DNA of 64,000 nucleotides from Thamnaconus septentrionalis (GCA_009823395.1 CM020513.1:19284501-19348500), one strand, 5' to 3'; positions 22,686-35,700 are shown, numbered from the stretch's first letter. Made by a program: numbers and translations. Notes: a model not told the origin generated them from the letters alone.

Positions 22686-25600
22686 CCTAAGGTCTACTTT
22701 TATAGTACAATTAATCCAAGTATGGGTGTTTAGTTCAATTAGTGGTCGAATTTGGCAAATCAAAAAAAATCCTTCGTCTTTTGCGTCTTTTGACCTGTTG
22801 CTTTGTGTTTTTCATCGTCTGTTTGTTCTCAGTCCTGATTGCTGACAGCCACTGCTGTCCTACTCGAGCCATGTCGTTCATTACAAGCCTCTATCTGACA
22901 GCTATCAGGCCAGGTGAGCCTGAACAATGCTCAAAGCCTTGTAAGGAATGTCTTATTATTAGAACCTATTAAATTAACATGGGAAGTGAAAAACCACACC
23001 AACAAGGAAATGATTTGCTGTGCGCCTGTTGTTCTTAAACCATTTGACTTGTCTACCGCCACTGTATTATATGGTCATACTCATAACACTTTCAAAATCT
23101 ATTGGTACCAACTTACCCAGCTTTGTTATTGGCTGAAAACAGAACGACTAAAATAAATGCACACGGTTCATTAAAATTATCAATATTTAGACACTCAAAA
23201 TTTGACACTCTACTCAGCTGAAGATCAGTTGTGCTTGTACTACACTACACACTACCAGGATAACTTCAAAAATCAAGGCCCAGCAGTTCTGTCTGACAAG
23301 GGCTCCACATATTATATATTTCACGACAACCATATCTTCGAGGCTTTTCCCCAGAATCTGATTCGCTCACGGCAATCAATGATGTAACTCTGCTCCAAAG
23401 TGTTGTTCAGACAAACAATTGATTTTTGAAGTAACCCTTCGCGCATTCAACCACGTAACAAATGGACCTGGGGGACGCTACGCTACCAGCTGCCGTGGCT
23501 GCTGGGAGGGAGACCTGTGACTCATCTACTGAGGGCTCCACTGAGTGGCCTCTGAGTTCTGTTGTGAACAAACAGGGAATGCAATCAAGCGTTAAAAATG
23601 GTTTTCCACTTACAAGGCACCACAGGGACATTGGCAGCCAAGGTGGACATGGATTAAACTTGTTGGTCAGAAAAAGAGTGCAAATGCTGTATCGATTAAA
23701 TGCTGATGCTGTATTGACAGCACGTATCAATAAAGAGGCAGGAGGGCGAAAGGGAGGCCCGTTGGTCCGAGGGATGACTGTGCTTGAGTACAAAATGCCA
23801 CGATCAAAGGTGTGCTAAGGCACTGGGATGTACAAAAAAGCTTGTTATTGGTGTTTAGCTTGGAAGCGACTGCTCTGTCTGTCCGCTTTATCTTCCAAGT
23901 ATCAAAGCTTAACTTTCTCAATATTGATTTTATTTCATGGGTTCCAATCCCCCATCCATCCCTAATCTGTTTTAACCCACTGCCCCTTAAAAATCCCATA
24001 CTGGAATCATTTATCAATAGTAATTAGCCATCTCTTTCCTAGTTTGCTGTTTGGTGCTGCCATTCTACTGCCACAGTATCCTACTCAGTCACAGCAAATC
24101 ACGTGCATATTCTAACTGATAGCTAAATAATGCATCAGCCCATGGTAGAAGCTCAAACACTGCCAAAGCCAAAGTCAAATCACCAGTTCAATTTTTCTAT
24201 TTCTCTGCGGTTGTGTTTGCGTTAAGTCACGTGATCTTGTGTGAATTCCTGAAACGTTGCGGCACCATGTTGGTCTCGCCACTCTGGCCGTACCACGGAG
24301 CGCACCCTTCAAAAAATGCAGCTAGTGGGTGTGCATGCAGAGCGCAACGCACACGCATCCAGTGCAATCCCAGGGTGACAAGAGTTTGTGTGGCATGAAT
24401 CAAGAATGGACGCTTTGTACATGCTGGCATTTTTAAACCTCCTGTACTTTACTGATGGTACAATTATCACTACCAAATCATATTGGACCTTGATAATTGT
24501 GGTAGTGGTTCGCACTGCCGCCTCACTGTTTTCCATTTCAATGTAAAACACAATGTATAATAATTATCTAGCATGTAAGGAAGTACATTTGCATTTTACT
24601 TTGCCAGACTTTGCTGCTGTCTCTCTGCAACGTTCCTCTGTTACATCACAACACAACCTCATCACAAGGGGCTCCATCTGTTCCCTTCAGGGATTCATTC
24701 ACTTTTCACGTCTTCTGAGTTCAATCTGTCACTTCCAACAGTCATTAACAAGACTGGGTCTTAATGTCTTTAAGGACTGGTCTCCTAAACTGTCAAAGCT
24801 TTCGACTCTTCACACCTACAGCAGTAGGCAACAGAACAAAGGGACTAATTATTACAGCAACACAGATCACTTGCACACGAGACCAGAAGGACATTAGGAA
24901 TAGATGAGAAGAATAAACAAACTGTTTTAAACATTTAACTGGAGGACGAGGGTTTTGCACAAAACAAGGTTGTTCAGAGTCTAGCCTGAAACAATGGGGT
25001 TTCACTAATTAAAAGACAATTCTGGGCAACAAATGAATAATTTGCTTATAATCCTCAATAACACAAACTAGCACTTGCATGAAGTCAGAAATGTGCCTAG
25101 CAGGTGCATTGCTGAGGTCTCAACCAGACAATAAAATTATTATACATCTATTGATAGATACATATACAAAAAGCTTCAATTTCACTCATTTTCACATAGG
25201 TTTTTTAATCAGTCAGTGCCCTGAAAAAAGGAGACATGAAATGGAAATATTCTTTTGGCCCACACATTGTTGCTTGTGTAGAAACTTATTAAAGTCAAAT
25301 TTGTTGCAACTCTACATCCGCCTTAAGACACAGATTTGGACATAATTGTCAGTCATTTGCAATAGAGAAGCAAAGTCAGACCAATTAATGTCTCAAGAGT
25401 TATGGGAGACAAACAAAATGCTGGTTTGGAAGAAGGTTGTGTATAATTGCATTTAACAGCCAAGCGAGGACCGTGTAATGTCCTGCCACTTCACCATCTA
25501 CAAGAGTTTCACTGGTCTCGGACGCTGAAGAAGTGTCAGCGTTCTCGACTGTTCGGTGATTATTTTGTGTCTTCTTTATTGAATGCAGTCCAGATCTTGT

Positions 25601-26148
25601 TCACAGACACATCCCCCAAGGGCAAGCAAGGGTGGAGGCACCTGCGGCCTGCTTGATTAACTGCCATTTCACAGTGGAGGAGCGAGGCTCAAGTGATTTC
25701 ACCACAGCATGCAAGTGTCCTCCGGGAATCCATCTAAGCATGCCTATGTTTGCGTGTGTTTGTGTGTGCGTGCGCTTGGTAACTATGTCAACAGCCGTCC
25801 ATCTCTGGTTCAACAGCAACCGCAAACCTCACACAGGCACACAAAGGTCAAGGCCTGAATGTGACTTTTTCTCTGTGCCACAAACTGTGCAGATATGATG
25901 CTATTGACTCCGTCGCCCTGCCAACAGTGATTAGACTATATTGTGATGTATGGGACAGTTTGTCAGGTATACGTCACAACCATCAGAAACTCAATTTTCA
26001 ATTACATTTTAAATCACATTGGATGTTTGAAATCAATTTTGATCAATTTGCCTAAAACTAAATAGACTAAACAGAACCAAATAGTTCATCAAAGTGCTTA
26101 AATCAAGTTATTTAGTGCATATTGAGTAATGTGCTATGATGGTATGTT

Positions 26149-26164
26149 ATGATGGTGATGATGA

Positions 26165-26201
<37 letters not shown>

Positions 26202-26224
26202 TATTAGTAGTAGTAGTAGTATTA
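26149..26224. repeat. (GAT)n then (TAG)n microsatellite
   Basis: ATG/GAT triplets are followed by a TAG triplet run. It is low complexity and non-coding. Confidence 0.9.
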
Positions 26225-28195
26225 TAGTGTTCACTGAAAACCCTAGAATAGAAAAAGAACAAATAGATTTGAGGATTTTCTCACATAAGTTACAAGTTAT
26301 GAAAAATTGCAACGCACAGACGAAAGCGTTAAGCGTTGGGGAAGTGTATTTTCATTTGAGACATGACCATTAATCCATTGCAGCTTGCAGCTTGTTGCTG
26401 CTGGTAAGCAGTGCTCACAAGTGCTTACGCGCACAAAACAGAATGTTTTCATTAGCATAAAGTATCGCATAAACCGAACAGTGCATCTCATCCAGTGAAG
26501 TTACATGGTGCAGTCATATTTGATTTTATTTTTCAATATTGCAATATCCCCTGGTAACAAAGGGTTTTGTAATACAGGTTCTAATCTTAGTCCTCTTCGG
26601 TAAAATGTGTATCTCAGAAGCTTCTTCTTCTTGTTCTTGTGTTTGGGTGGGACTACATTGTAGTGATAGTCCTGCTTTGAATTGGAAGCCAGTCTACAAG
26701 AATTGAATGAGTGAATAAACCTCCCTCACAGCCAGTTCTCGCTCTCGTTGCCTTCCTCACAAATAGACTAGTCCGCGAAAGCTCCGGGGGTTGAAATCTC
26801 TAACTAAGTGTGTGATCAAGCCCAGGGGACAGACTAAACCAGGAGAACAGCAGCCTTACAATTGACTCCATCGTCAGGGTGTGGGCCTATTTTGACCCTC
26901 TTACAGCAGCTGCCTGCCTGAAGACACCATATTTTATTATAGCTGCATTGTCTGCTACTTGCCCTACTTTATTTGCCTCAGCCTTCTCTGGAAGCACAAC
27001 ACTTAAAAGTTTCATTCACTGCAAGAGCACTGAAGAGAAACATTTCCACTGAAAATCTCTAAGAAATAACAGGTCAGGGTAAGCGACTGGACCAAAGCTT
27101 CGAAAGGTTATCGGCTGTTTCCCCTCTCGGTTGGACTGTTGTTGTCAAGATACCTGATCAGGATGGGCGGTGTATTCAAAACAGCACTGTGATTCAGTGT
27201 GAATTTGGATGACTTTGAACTTTGAGACTCTTTGTTATGAATGGGCAGGGACCAACTGCCAACTTTTCAGTCACAAAACGATACCCGCTAACCACACCCA
27301 TAATACCACAATATTGAATCAAGGCAATCATATGTTTGTAAATTTAAAATATTTCGCCTTTGACTCATAAAAAAGATCGCAGTCAAAGCCATGCTTGTAT
27401 TTTCACTCCTTTTCTTCGGACCTTCTCTTTCGGAGAAGGTCCTTAGTTTTTGTGAAGCCGCTCCACCTCAGTTCTGTTATCCCCTCCCACTGATTCGAAA
27501 GAACATCTTAGTCGCTAGGCAATGTCCGCAGGAAAAAACAGCGGAGATGTTGACGTCCAACCAAGCTATTTTCCCGCAGCGAGCCGGTCAGGGCTTTAGT
27601 AATGAGAGCCTTGGGACCTGGCTGAGCCTCAGAGTGTGTGAGCGAGTGTGTGCGAGAGCGTGAGAGTGCGTGTGTGCGTGCAGGGCGGGAGAGATTGTGT
27701 GTATCACTGCTGACTGACTGTGTTTCAGTTGGAAGGGAACCAGCTGTGACCATGTGTTTAAGGATTTGTTGTGCGCCAGGGTGTGTATCATCACGCGACT
27801 TGTATGTCACGAGTGTGTGTGCGTCCGCGCGCAGGTGCAGGTGTGCGTGTGAATGTGAATGTAGTCCATGGCCTCACAGCTCACATCATGGTCGGGAGTG
27901 TGAAGCCGGCGATCAGCACGAACAGGCCCTTCTCTCCATCCTCTGGTGCCCTCACTTGCCTCCTCGCCACCTTCGTCCCTCCCTTCTTCCCTCACTGGTG
28001 CCCCCTCCTACCCGTCTCCTCCCTAATCACAGGGCTAATTGACTCAGCCAGATTTGGCAACAGGCTTATTAGTGTCATTTCACGCAGCAAGGAATGACCT
28101 GTGCAGGCAGTCAAGGCGGTCTGCAATATTTCGTTCATCCAGTCTGATTTACCGCCACCACGCATCACATAATTCACAGAATTTTTCATCAAGTA

Positions 28196-28250
28196 GTTCC
28201 ATCCTTCCATTTTCAATACCCGCTTATTCCTGAACTCAGGGTTGGAGGGT
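28196..28250 (-). repeat. SINE tail remnant
   Basis: On the minus strand it reads CCCTGAGTTCAGGAATAAGC followed by a degraded AAAATGGAAGGATGG end. That is the 3' tail of the fish tRNA-headed SINE seen in fuller form at 31380-31735. Only the tail is left. Confidence 0.6.
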
Positions 28251-28567
28251 TCAAGCAGTTCAAATTTTCAATTTTACATATTGTTCAATGACGTGGACTT
28301 TTTACTTTATGAATCCGTAGCTTCAACAGCTAAAATTTAAATCCACTTTAAAATTAGAGCAAATACCACCACTCTGTTGCAGCCATACATTTTCAGCAAG
28401 TTTAAAGTTTAAAAACAGGCTCAGGACGTGCAACCCTGATGATATCCTGCTTGTTTGCTGACCCAAACCTCCACTGATGCCAGTGCAATTTAACGCCCTG
28501 CCCTGGTGATGCTCCCAACTGCAGGTAAACAAGGTGCTTGTCGTGACTGTGGGTGCATTGTCTCTAG

Positions 28568-28570
<3 letters not shown>

Positions 28571-28628
<58 letters not shown>
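28571..28628. repeat. (GT)29 microsatellite beside the znrf1 splice donor
   Basis: Fifty-eight bases of uninterrupted GT on the plus strand, which is CA in the direction of znrf1 transcription. It begins about 20 bases after the exon 1 splice donor. Confidence 0.95.
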
Positions 28629-28629
<1 letters not shown>

Positions 28630-28649
28630 GGCCTGCCGGCCCTCCTTAC

Positions 28650-29058
28650 CGCTGTGGGCGCTGAACCAGCGGGGTGCGATGTGCAGGGGCAAGGTGTCAG
28701 CCAGCGACCCCCTGGATCCCAGGTAGAGCACCCCGTCCGTGTGGTGCCCTCCGCCCCCACTGTCCTGGTAGCCGCCACTGTGGGTGGCAGCGGTGGTGGT
28801 GGTGGTGCCAGTGCCCCCTGACCCCCCTCCGGCCCGCTCCGAGTCCGTCCCTCTCGGAGCGTAGAAGCCGAAGGGCACGCCGGGGCTGTGCTCGATGCCC
28901 ATGCCGGCCACGGAGCTCACCGAGCGGCTCCGCAGGCCCATGGTGCCGCTCGGCCGGTAGTGGCCGAAGTGGGCCGAGGGAGGCACCGCGCTGTCATCAG
29001 TGGAGACGCCGGGAAAAGCACCCCGGGGCCGACCCGCCGTGCTCTGCTTTCCCCCCAT
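28650..29058 (-). CDS. znrf1: znrf1 coding exon 1 (E3 ubiquitin ligase ZNRF1), 5' part only
   Basis: This exon starts at an ATG at 29056-29058 and reads MGGKQSTAGRPRGAFPGVST, nearly the same as the N-terminus of vertebrate ZNRF1, a membrane-associated E3 ubiquitin ligase of endosomes and lysosomes that acts in neurons and Schwann cells. The glycine at position 2 is the N-myristoylation site known in the family. The exon ends after 136 codons with LPLHIAPRWFSAHS and one spare base, then a donor (G|gtaagg). Human ZNRF1 continues with the C-terminal zinc-finger and RING domains, whose exons I could not find anywhere in the window. They are presumably left of position 1. A Gly/Thr-rich stretch (TGTTTTTAATH) replaces the Ser/Gly linker of the mammalian protein. 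ldhd lies upstream in the same orientation, as in human 16q23.1. Confidence 0.93.
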
Positions 29059-29930
29059 CCAGAGCCGGGGAAGGCGAGCGGGTGGGTGGGGGGTGGAGGA
29101 GGAGGCTCCGGGGGTGGAAGCGGGAGGGTCGCTCGCCTCGGTCCGCCAAAAAAGGGTCGAGAGAGACCGAAGCAGGCTGTCACCCCCCCTCCCCTCGCTC
29201 CTGTCTGTCTCTTGGCCCGCCTTGGCCCGCCTGCGCTGCTCGTCTATCAGTGCGTGTCTCGGCAGGCTCGTCAGCTCTGACTCCCCGCAGACGCAACAGC
29301 CCGTTTCCCTGCCGAGCGGAACATGAGCCCGCCCCGACGTCTGGATTCAAGCTCGCCCGCAGAACAAAACCTCCGATGGCCGCCCGAGCCGGATGACACC
29401 CAAGACGCCGGAATTGACAGACAGATGCGCGGCGACACCTCGGCTTTGCGTCCCCCCGGGGGTGATTTAGGACGGCTGTATCATCGCAGGCGGGCCGCGG
29501 CTACAGCAGCAGCAGCAGCGGCAGCAGCAGCAGCAACACGTCTACCCGCCCGCTTCCAAATCACAGCAGCGCCGCAATGTTCGCTCCTCTGCCCTCGCCT
29601 CATCTGATCTCAGACATCGTGACAACTGTTGCTGTGTGCGTCTCACCGCCACAAATACGACAGTCTGTCTCCCGCCGACAATTATGACGTCGTTCCGTCC
29701 CGTCCCCCCCTAAAAAAAACGCCGGTATGGTCTCACCGGCTACGGTGGTCTCCTAGCAGCGGTCGCCGTCCAGCCCCGTAGATCGGGGTCACAGTTAAAC
29801 CGCTCCCCGCCGCGCTCTGATCGGCGCTCCGCTGCTCCTGCGCTCCGCCTGCCGCCGCCGCTGCTGTTGTTGTTGTTGCTGCTGCCGCTGGCAGACAATG
29901 GAGGCGCACAGTGCGCAAACTCCGAGTATT
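29059..29930 (-). promoter_or_regulatory. CpG-rich promoter and 5' UTR of znrf1
   Basis: The sequence upstream of the znrf1 ATG is very GC- and CpG-rich up to about 29930, where it switches abruptly to AT-rich DNA. It contains CAG/CTG triplet runs (29513-29535 and about 29860-29885). The long open frames on both strands here are a side effect of base composition. I cannot place the transcription start. Confidence 0.65.
29513..29535. repeat. (CAG)n triplet run
   Basis: An interrupted CAG run inside the znrf1 CpG island. It has no protein match. Confidence 0.8.
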
Positions 29931-31379
29931 ATACCCACAGCATTAGGGGGCAAGGAAAACACATACACACAGAGACTGTTTAAATTATTGGATTAAAAAA
30001 CAAAACTAAACAATAATAGTATCAATAATATGATGTCGATCGTTAAACGAAGTCATAAAAAGTGTGTTTTATATTGATGTCAGTGTCACTTTCCTGAATG
30101 AAGGTCTCATGTCATCTATTCAAGCAAAACAAAGAGTACAACAGATTTTCAGCACCTCCTTTAAGACCTGTGAGTTTTTATTATTTTAATTTCTGTAGTG
30201 ATATTTCCATTAGAGGATGATTACCCTCTCTCCTTTATTTAATCAGAAATAATCCCTGTTTTTGCATGATCTACCACCATTTCTTTTCTCACACTCAGGC
30301 AACTAACATACTGTTACCATTATCATATTAGGCACAGATTTTACTGCCATATGCTAAATTGTTGAGATTAGTGGCTCACATGTTTGTCTTGGGATTATAT
30401 GGTTTAATCCTGAGCGTAGTGTCGGGTGTGTGTGAGTGTGTGTACGTACGCGTGTGTGTGTGAGTGAGTGAGATTAGGCTGGTTTTCTTCTGTCTGCTTC
30501 TTTGTTTCTTCCTAACACAGTCAGGCGTCTTGGCCTTGTTACCCAATAAGGTGAACAGCGGTGAAGTACATCCAGCAATAGGTGTTAATCTGTCCTGTGA
30601 AAATGACAGCAGGACTATAAATGGTCCCTCGTCTGCTCCTGCAGCATCCCAATATCCCTCCCCACGAGCACACATAAAATAAACCGCGTACATCATCTAC
30701 TGAGCTGGCTTTAATATAAACATAAAACCACAGGGGGGCGAGGCTTAAAGGGGCTGTTGGGAATGTTGGTCATCTGGGTTAATTTAAGTGCTTCCTGCGA
30801 TTGTCGCTCTGAAGGCTTACCGCATTTTAAGATGACTCAATCATTCTGACAGAATTAACAACAAGGATGCCCTTAATGTTCCCAAACATGCACCCGCGCA
30901 CAGGAACCCACACCCACACACACCTATTGGATCATCTCCTAATTTCAAGAAACTAAACTATGAATTGATATTGACAACCTGTAGATGACTGTTAATTTGA
31001 CATTTCTCAAGAACCATTTGAAATATAATTCCATGTAAAATAAACAACAAACAAATTAAAAAATGACTGCATACTTCCAAATCATTTACTGGTCTTGAGG
31101 AATCAAACGTCTTGTCGACAGTATTTCACTTTATATGTAAAAGGCGCCAGTCAGGTTTTATCAGATCAGAATGGAATTGTGGGATAAGTGCTGCAGGTCT
31201 GTTCTTACCCTTTCAATTTTGGGTAAACAAACAATGGTGATACTTGTCCCTGTAAGAGTTGGAAAGGGCATCTGTCCATTCATGTTTGTCTTGGGGGTAC
31301 TGGAGGACGTTCCAGCTGTCTTGGGGCGAAGGTGGGGTTACGTCCAAGATAGACCCATAGTATTAAATTATTATCCATC
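29931..31379. other. Intergenic stretch between znrf1 and ldhd
   Basis: It is AT-rich and I recognised no gene. A GT-rich tract lies at about 30424-30472. A diverged SINE piece at about 31290-31345 contains GTCTTGGGGCGAAGGTGGGG, which matches the central part of the same SINE family. Confidence 0.55.
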
Positions 31380-31735
31380 CATCTGTCCATTTTCTGTCCC
31401 CACTTTCTCCTGCACTCAGGATTGCAGAGGTCTGCTAGAGCCTATCCAGCTGTGGATCGGCTAAGGCAGGTTACACCCTGGACACATTGCCAGTTCATCA
31501 CAGGGCCACATAGAGACAAACAAAGACAAGCAACCATTTGCACTCACACACACACACCTACGGTCAATTAGAGTTCCCAACTCCACTCCGCTCACATGCA
31601 TGTTCTTGGACTGTGGACGGAAGCCGGAATACCCGAAGAGAACCCACATAGGCACGGTGAGACTGCAGGCCTGGAATCAAACCCACAACCTTCTTGCTCT
31701 GAGGCGTTAACCATTGCACCACTGTGTCAACCATT
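31380..31735 (-). mobile_element. tRNA-headed SINE of teleost type (HE1/V-SINE-like)
   Basis: Read on the minus strand, a tRNA-like head comes first. It has an A-box-like TGGTGCAATGGTTAACGCC and a B-box-like GGTTTGATTCC. Then comes the conserved central body of fish SINEs (CCGGCTTCCGTCCACAGTCC, ACATGCATG, ACCGTAGGTGTGTG, GGCCCTGTGATGAACTGGCA, CAGGGTGTAACC), and finally a GGATGGAT tail at the low-coordinate end. It is close to full length but mutated in the promoter boxes. The exact family name is from memory. Confidence 0.75.
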
Positions 31736-32471
31736 GAAATTATTATGTCATTAAAATTATTAAACGAATGTCTTAAATCTAATACAAAGAGATTTTAAGT
31801 GATACAACGTTAAGCCCTAAAGTCAATGTCAATATATTGAGAGCTACAGAGGGGAGTAATGTATTCAATACATATTAAAAGCCAGTGTGTCCAGTGCCTT
31901 ATGCAGTGAGTTGAGATTATGTACTGCTGACACTGTGTGGTAGAGCAGAGTATTGCTTCTTCCCGTCATCAAATCTTTTCTGTCCACATCAAAAATCACG
32001 TTATAGAGTTTCTACATTTAAAAAATGATGACAATCACATCACAATCCTCCAGAAAAATACTTTATTTTTTCAGGTATTTCATTGACACACATTAAAAAT
32101 AAACTATTGCCAGGACTGTTGGTACAAATCAAGCAGCTTTTAACAGAGACTCAATCAGATTTACATTTTCATACCATTTCAAATAATCAATATTTGGGAT
32201 GTACATTTATGAAAAGGGATATTGATGTTCAAAAGTAAAAAAAAATTGGTCATTGATTGTGATTATTTGTATTTTAAGCCAGGTCACTTTTTTGATGGCC
32301 TGCTGTGTAAGACTTAGTGATACTGGATTGTGAACTAACAAATAACAAACAGTGGTAAAAAAAATGTATGTCCCGCTTGATATCACATCTTTCAGTCCCA
32401 GCTGTGATGTCAAGGTCAGACCAACCTCCAGGGCAACTGAAGAAACCGCCTCCTTACAAGTGCACATTTTC
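31736..32471. other. Intergenic stretch downstream of ldhd
   Basis: It is AT-rich with no exon recognised. A possible second, more distal poly(A) signal for ldhd on the minus strand lies at 32062-32067. Confidence 0.4.
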
Positions 32472-32477
32472 TTTATT
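32472..32477 (-). terminator. Poly(A) signal AATAAA, candidate for ldhd
   Basis: A minus-strand AATAAA about 265 bp after the ldhd stop codon. It is the first such hexamer I noticed downstream of the stop. Confidence 0.45.
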
Positions 32478-32742
32478 TAAGTATAAGTGCTTTTGATTGG
32501 CAAACTAAAACACAAAAGTTACAAATTTTCTGGCACCATCATCTCTTTAAAAGCACACATGCTTATTTTCTGTCACACACTGGACCTTCCCACTGTCAAA
32601 TTCTTCATCTTATTGTGTGTTTCCCAGAGTTTCTGTCTGGACAGGAAGTACCTCTAAGCTGATACATTCAGAAAAAGTGCACCAATAACTCAGTAACAAG
32701 CAGTGATTTTCTGTTCAGGGGCTTTTCTTCATTCTGAAATAC

Positions 32743-35700
32743 TTAAAGCTCTCTCGGCTGCAGAACCTTCCCAGGATTCATCAGATTCTTTGGGTCAAGG
32801 GCGTCTTTTACACTGTGCATAATCTGGATGGTGTCAGGTCCTACCTCCTCACACAGCAGCGCCCTCTTCCCCAGGCCCACTCCGTGTTCTCCTGTACACG
32901 TGCCGGACATAGCCAGGGCTCGCCTACGGGAAACAAGCGCACCACATAATCACGCTGTTGTGCATTTGCCTTCATTTAAGTTCATGAGTAGAGGCAGAAC
33001 ATGGGGTTTAAATGATCGGCTGCCAGGTGGAAGTGTTTCGAGATGGACTACCTGGCCAGCCTCTCTGAGAAGAGGTGGACCTTCTGCAGCTCCTCTGGAT
33101 CAGTGGGGTCCATGACCATGAGACAGTGGAAGTTCCCATCACCCACATGACCGGCAATGGGACCTGAAGACACAATTCCTGACGAATCAGCTTTCATTTA
33201 TGGCGCCAACTTGCAATATCGTATTTGAAACTCCACCTTTCCTCCTATTATGTTGTTATCAATGCTAAGATGTTCCCACCATCTGTAGCAAAGTTCTTTG
33301 CCTTGTCTCTTGCAAATGGACTTGCTCTACTTTGGCAAATTATTAATGGGCTCCCTTTAAACATTAATCCTGAGGTGAGCATAATTAAAATGCTGATTTG
33401 TTTTTGGTGAGGCAATGGAAAACAGACTGTACAGCTTAATGTTGGAAAAACAAGGGAGCAGGTGGTGGATTTCTGGAGGTGTCTTCACTCTTCACCCCAA
33501 AAACAGACCAGTATAACCAACCTTCCAACACAACTGGCTCTGTGTTGTGAACTGACCTGTGAGCCCGTTCGCAATCACGTCCTCCTTTGTTTCCACGACG
33601 ATTTGGGGAAGGCGAGACAGAGGAACGCACACATCTGTAGCGTAGGCCTGTGCAATACACACAGGAGACATGTGAGTTGGGCTAAGTGGTACAGATATGA
33701 TGAACAGTCAGATTTTGTTCAACATAAACCAGGAACCGTGAAACCTTCAGGTGAAAATCACTCAAGCTCAAGAAAAGTTTGTGATGTGACTTGGAAAGGT
33801 AGAAAGTCAGGTGATAACAACTGTGTCTTGTCATTCATTGAACAACAACAACTGTGAGGAGCAAGGTGTCTATAACCAATACGTTTCCACTCTTCAGTGA
33901 TGGTGGTAGCTCTCTTTTCCTTTACCTTGCAGCCTGGCCTGAGAGCCAGAGCAGCGTACCAGGCGTCGTGACGAGCTTTCCACAGCCGGTTCCGCGTTTC
34001 TGCATCTCGAGCCCACTGGAAATCTGAACCTCCATTACTCTGAGCGATTTCCTCTGAACAAAATAAACGGCAAAATGATGTTGAGTGACTCACTGTTCGA
34101 TAACTCATCCTGTTAATGCACTATTTACATTCTTTCAGGTGGGTTTGGGCTGTAACAGAGCGCTGCCGGTCATGCTAACTCAGTTTAATGGCTTTTGGCG
34201 TGGACATCTACTGTGGAATGGACGTATGAAGACAGCGTGAACCATTTTACTTTCAATTTACTTTCATCTTCTTAAAACACACACCGGTTGTGCGGACCTG
34301 CTCCTCAAGGCTGCGCTCGGTGCCGTGGAACTCCAGGAAGAGGGTCGGAGTCACGGGGTAGGACAGCGAGCTGAATCTGTTGCACGCATCCATCATCACA
34401 TCATCCAGGAACTCTGCAGGCACAATGCACAGAGGGAAAGCAGAAGGGTGAGGCAGCAAGGAGCAGCTCCTTCGAAAGAACTCTATTTTCAGAATTAATT
34501 TTATGATTCATGTCTCCCTCCTGTATTCTGATATGTTTCAGGCCGGCAATGTTTTCTCACTGATCAATCAAGTTTCATCACTTCTCCTGTTTTTAAAGTT
34601 TATTATGCCAGCCAAGGTACAATATCTTTGACAGCTGTTTCATAACTTATGGTTCTGTGCATTATCTGCAGGCTACACTAGACTTTAGCTCATTGGTATG
34701 TCACTGAGATCTCCAGTTTTGGCCACATACTGTGAGGATGGAGACAGATGATCAAAAAAATATATAATAATAAAAAAGAATCTGTGATGTATTCTTCTTT
34801 GAAGACCAAGACGTTGAAAAACGTGATTTTATTCTTAGGATTCTCTTTGTTTGTTCATACGAGATAAAGAAACCCTTTTCTAAAGGAACTTCAAAAGATC
34901 TCCTGCGTCATACTGATTAATCAGACTCAGCCCTTCTATTGAAACTAGTATTGCTATCTTTTTGAAAGAGCTTCAACTGGATCCTTAAAATCACAGTACA
35001 TATAATCTTTGTTAATTTCTGACACTTGCCCAAATTTAAAACACTGGAGAAGGGAGCCGTCAGATCGGACGATATCGCAGAGACACCGACTTATTAACGG
35101 CTTCTGCCGTGAATCCCTACAGGGCCTTTCAAAATGACACAAGAGATCAGTCAGCCTAAATGGCAACAGACAGACGTGACCAGTGGAGGATGTCATGGGG
35201 GGGGGGCTGATCGGCTGGCTGGAATTATTTATGACCTACCTATCCTTTATTAATGTTGATCTATTATACACCTTCCATTCCATTTCGCTGGGTTATCTTA
35301 AGTCTCCTGACTGCTCAGGGTTCTTGGGATGGTTGAAATTCTAATTAAAATTTCAGCCATAGCTACTCGCTGGTTTTTGAATGTGTAGGCTCTGGTCACA
35401 TTGTCTTATTCGTCTCATCTTGTTGTGATTTGCAGTTGTTTTCCTGTTGTTCTCTGTCTCCCCTGTCTGGCAGCTGGCCTGGGAGGATCGTCAACATGAT
35501 CAGCTACACCTGCTTCCTTGACTCACCTGCCACTGGTCCACCTGATTGCCTTCTGCTCATCTACACCTATACTTAAACCTGGTGTGATTATCTAGCCACT
35601 GCCTGTCAGTTGCTCCGCAAGCACGGTCAGTTCAACTGCGTCTTCGTCTCAGCCTGCTCAGCCTGGTTTTGGACTGGCACCCTTGGTTGAATCCTTGAAT

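Larger units (their letters stand above)
17311..28195. other. Non-coding stretch between the U4 array and the znrf1 first exon
   Basis: No exon or RNA gene is recognised here on either strand. It contains several microsatellites, a GGAT-rich patch (about 18898-18930), a perfect 10-bp-stem hairpin (27418-27442) and an orderly, non-repetitive block around 28020-28130 that could be a conserved element. It most likely belongs to znrf1 intron 1. Confidence 0.5.

Noticed and set aside
22527..22845. Isoleucine-rich open frames on both strands
   Set aside because: They are translations of the (AAT)n microsatellite.
23462..23818. 118-codon plus-strand open frame
   Set aside because: No recognisable domain, no splice context, and an equally long frame lies on the opposite strand. 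It is probably chance.
28674..29396. 240-codon plus-strand open frame, plus others in 28564-29607
   Set aside because: These are antisense and out-of-frame shadows of znrf1 exon 1 and of its CpG-rich promoter, with Arg/Pro/Gly-rich low-complexity content.
31660..31735. tRNA-like sequence on the minus strand
   Set aside because: It is the mutated tRNA-derived head of a SINE and is followed by the SINE body. It cannot fold into a complete tRNA.
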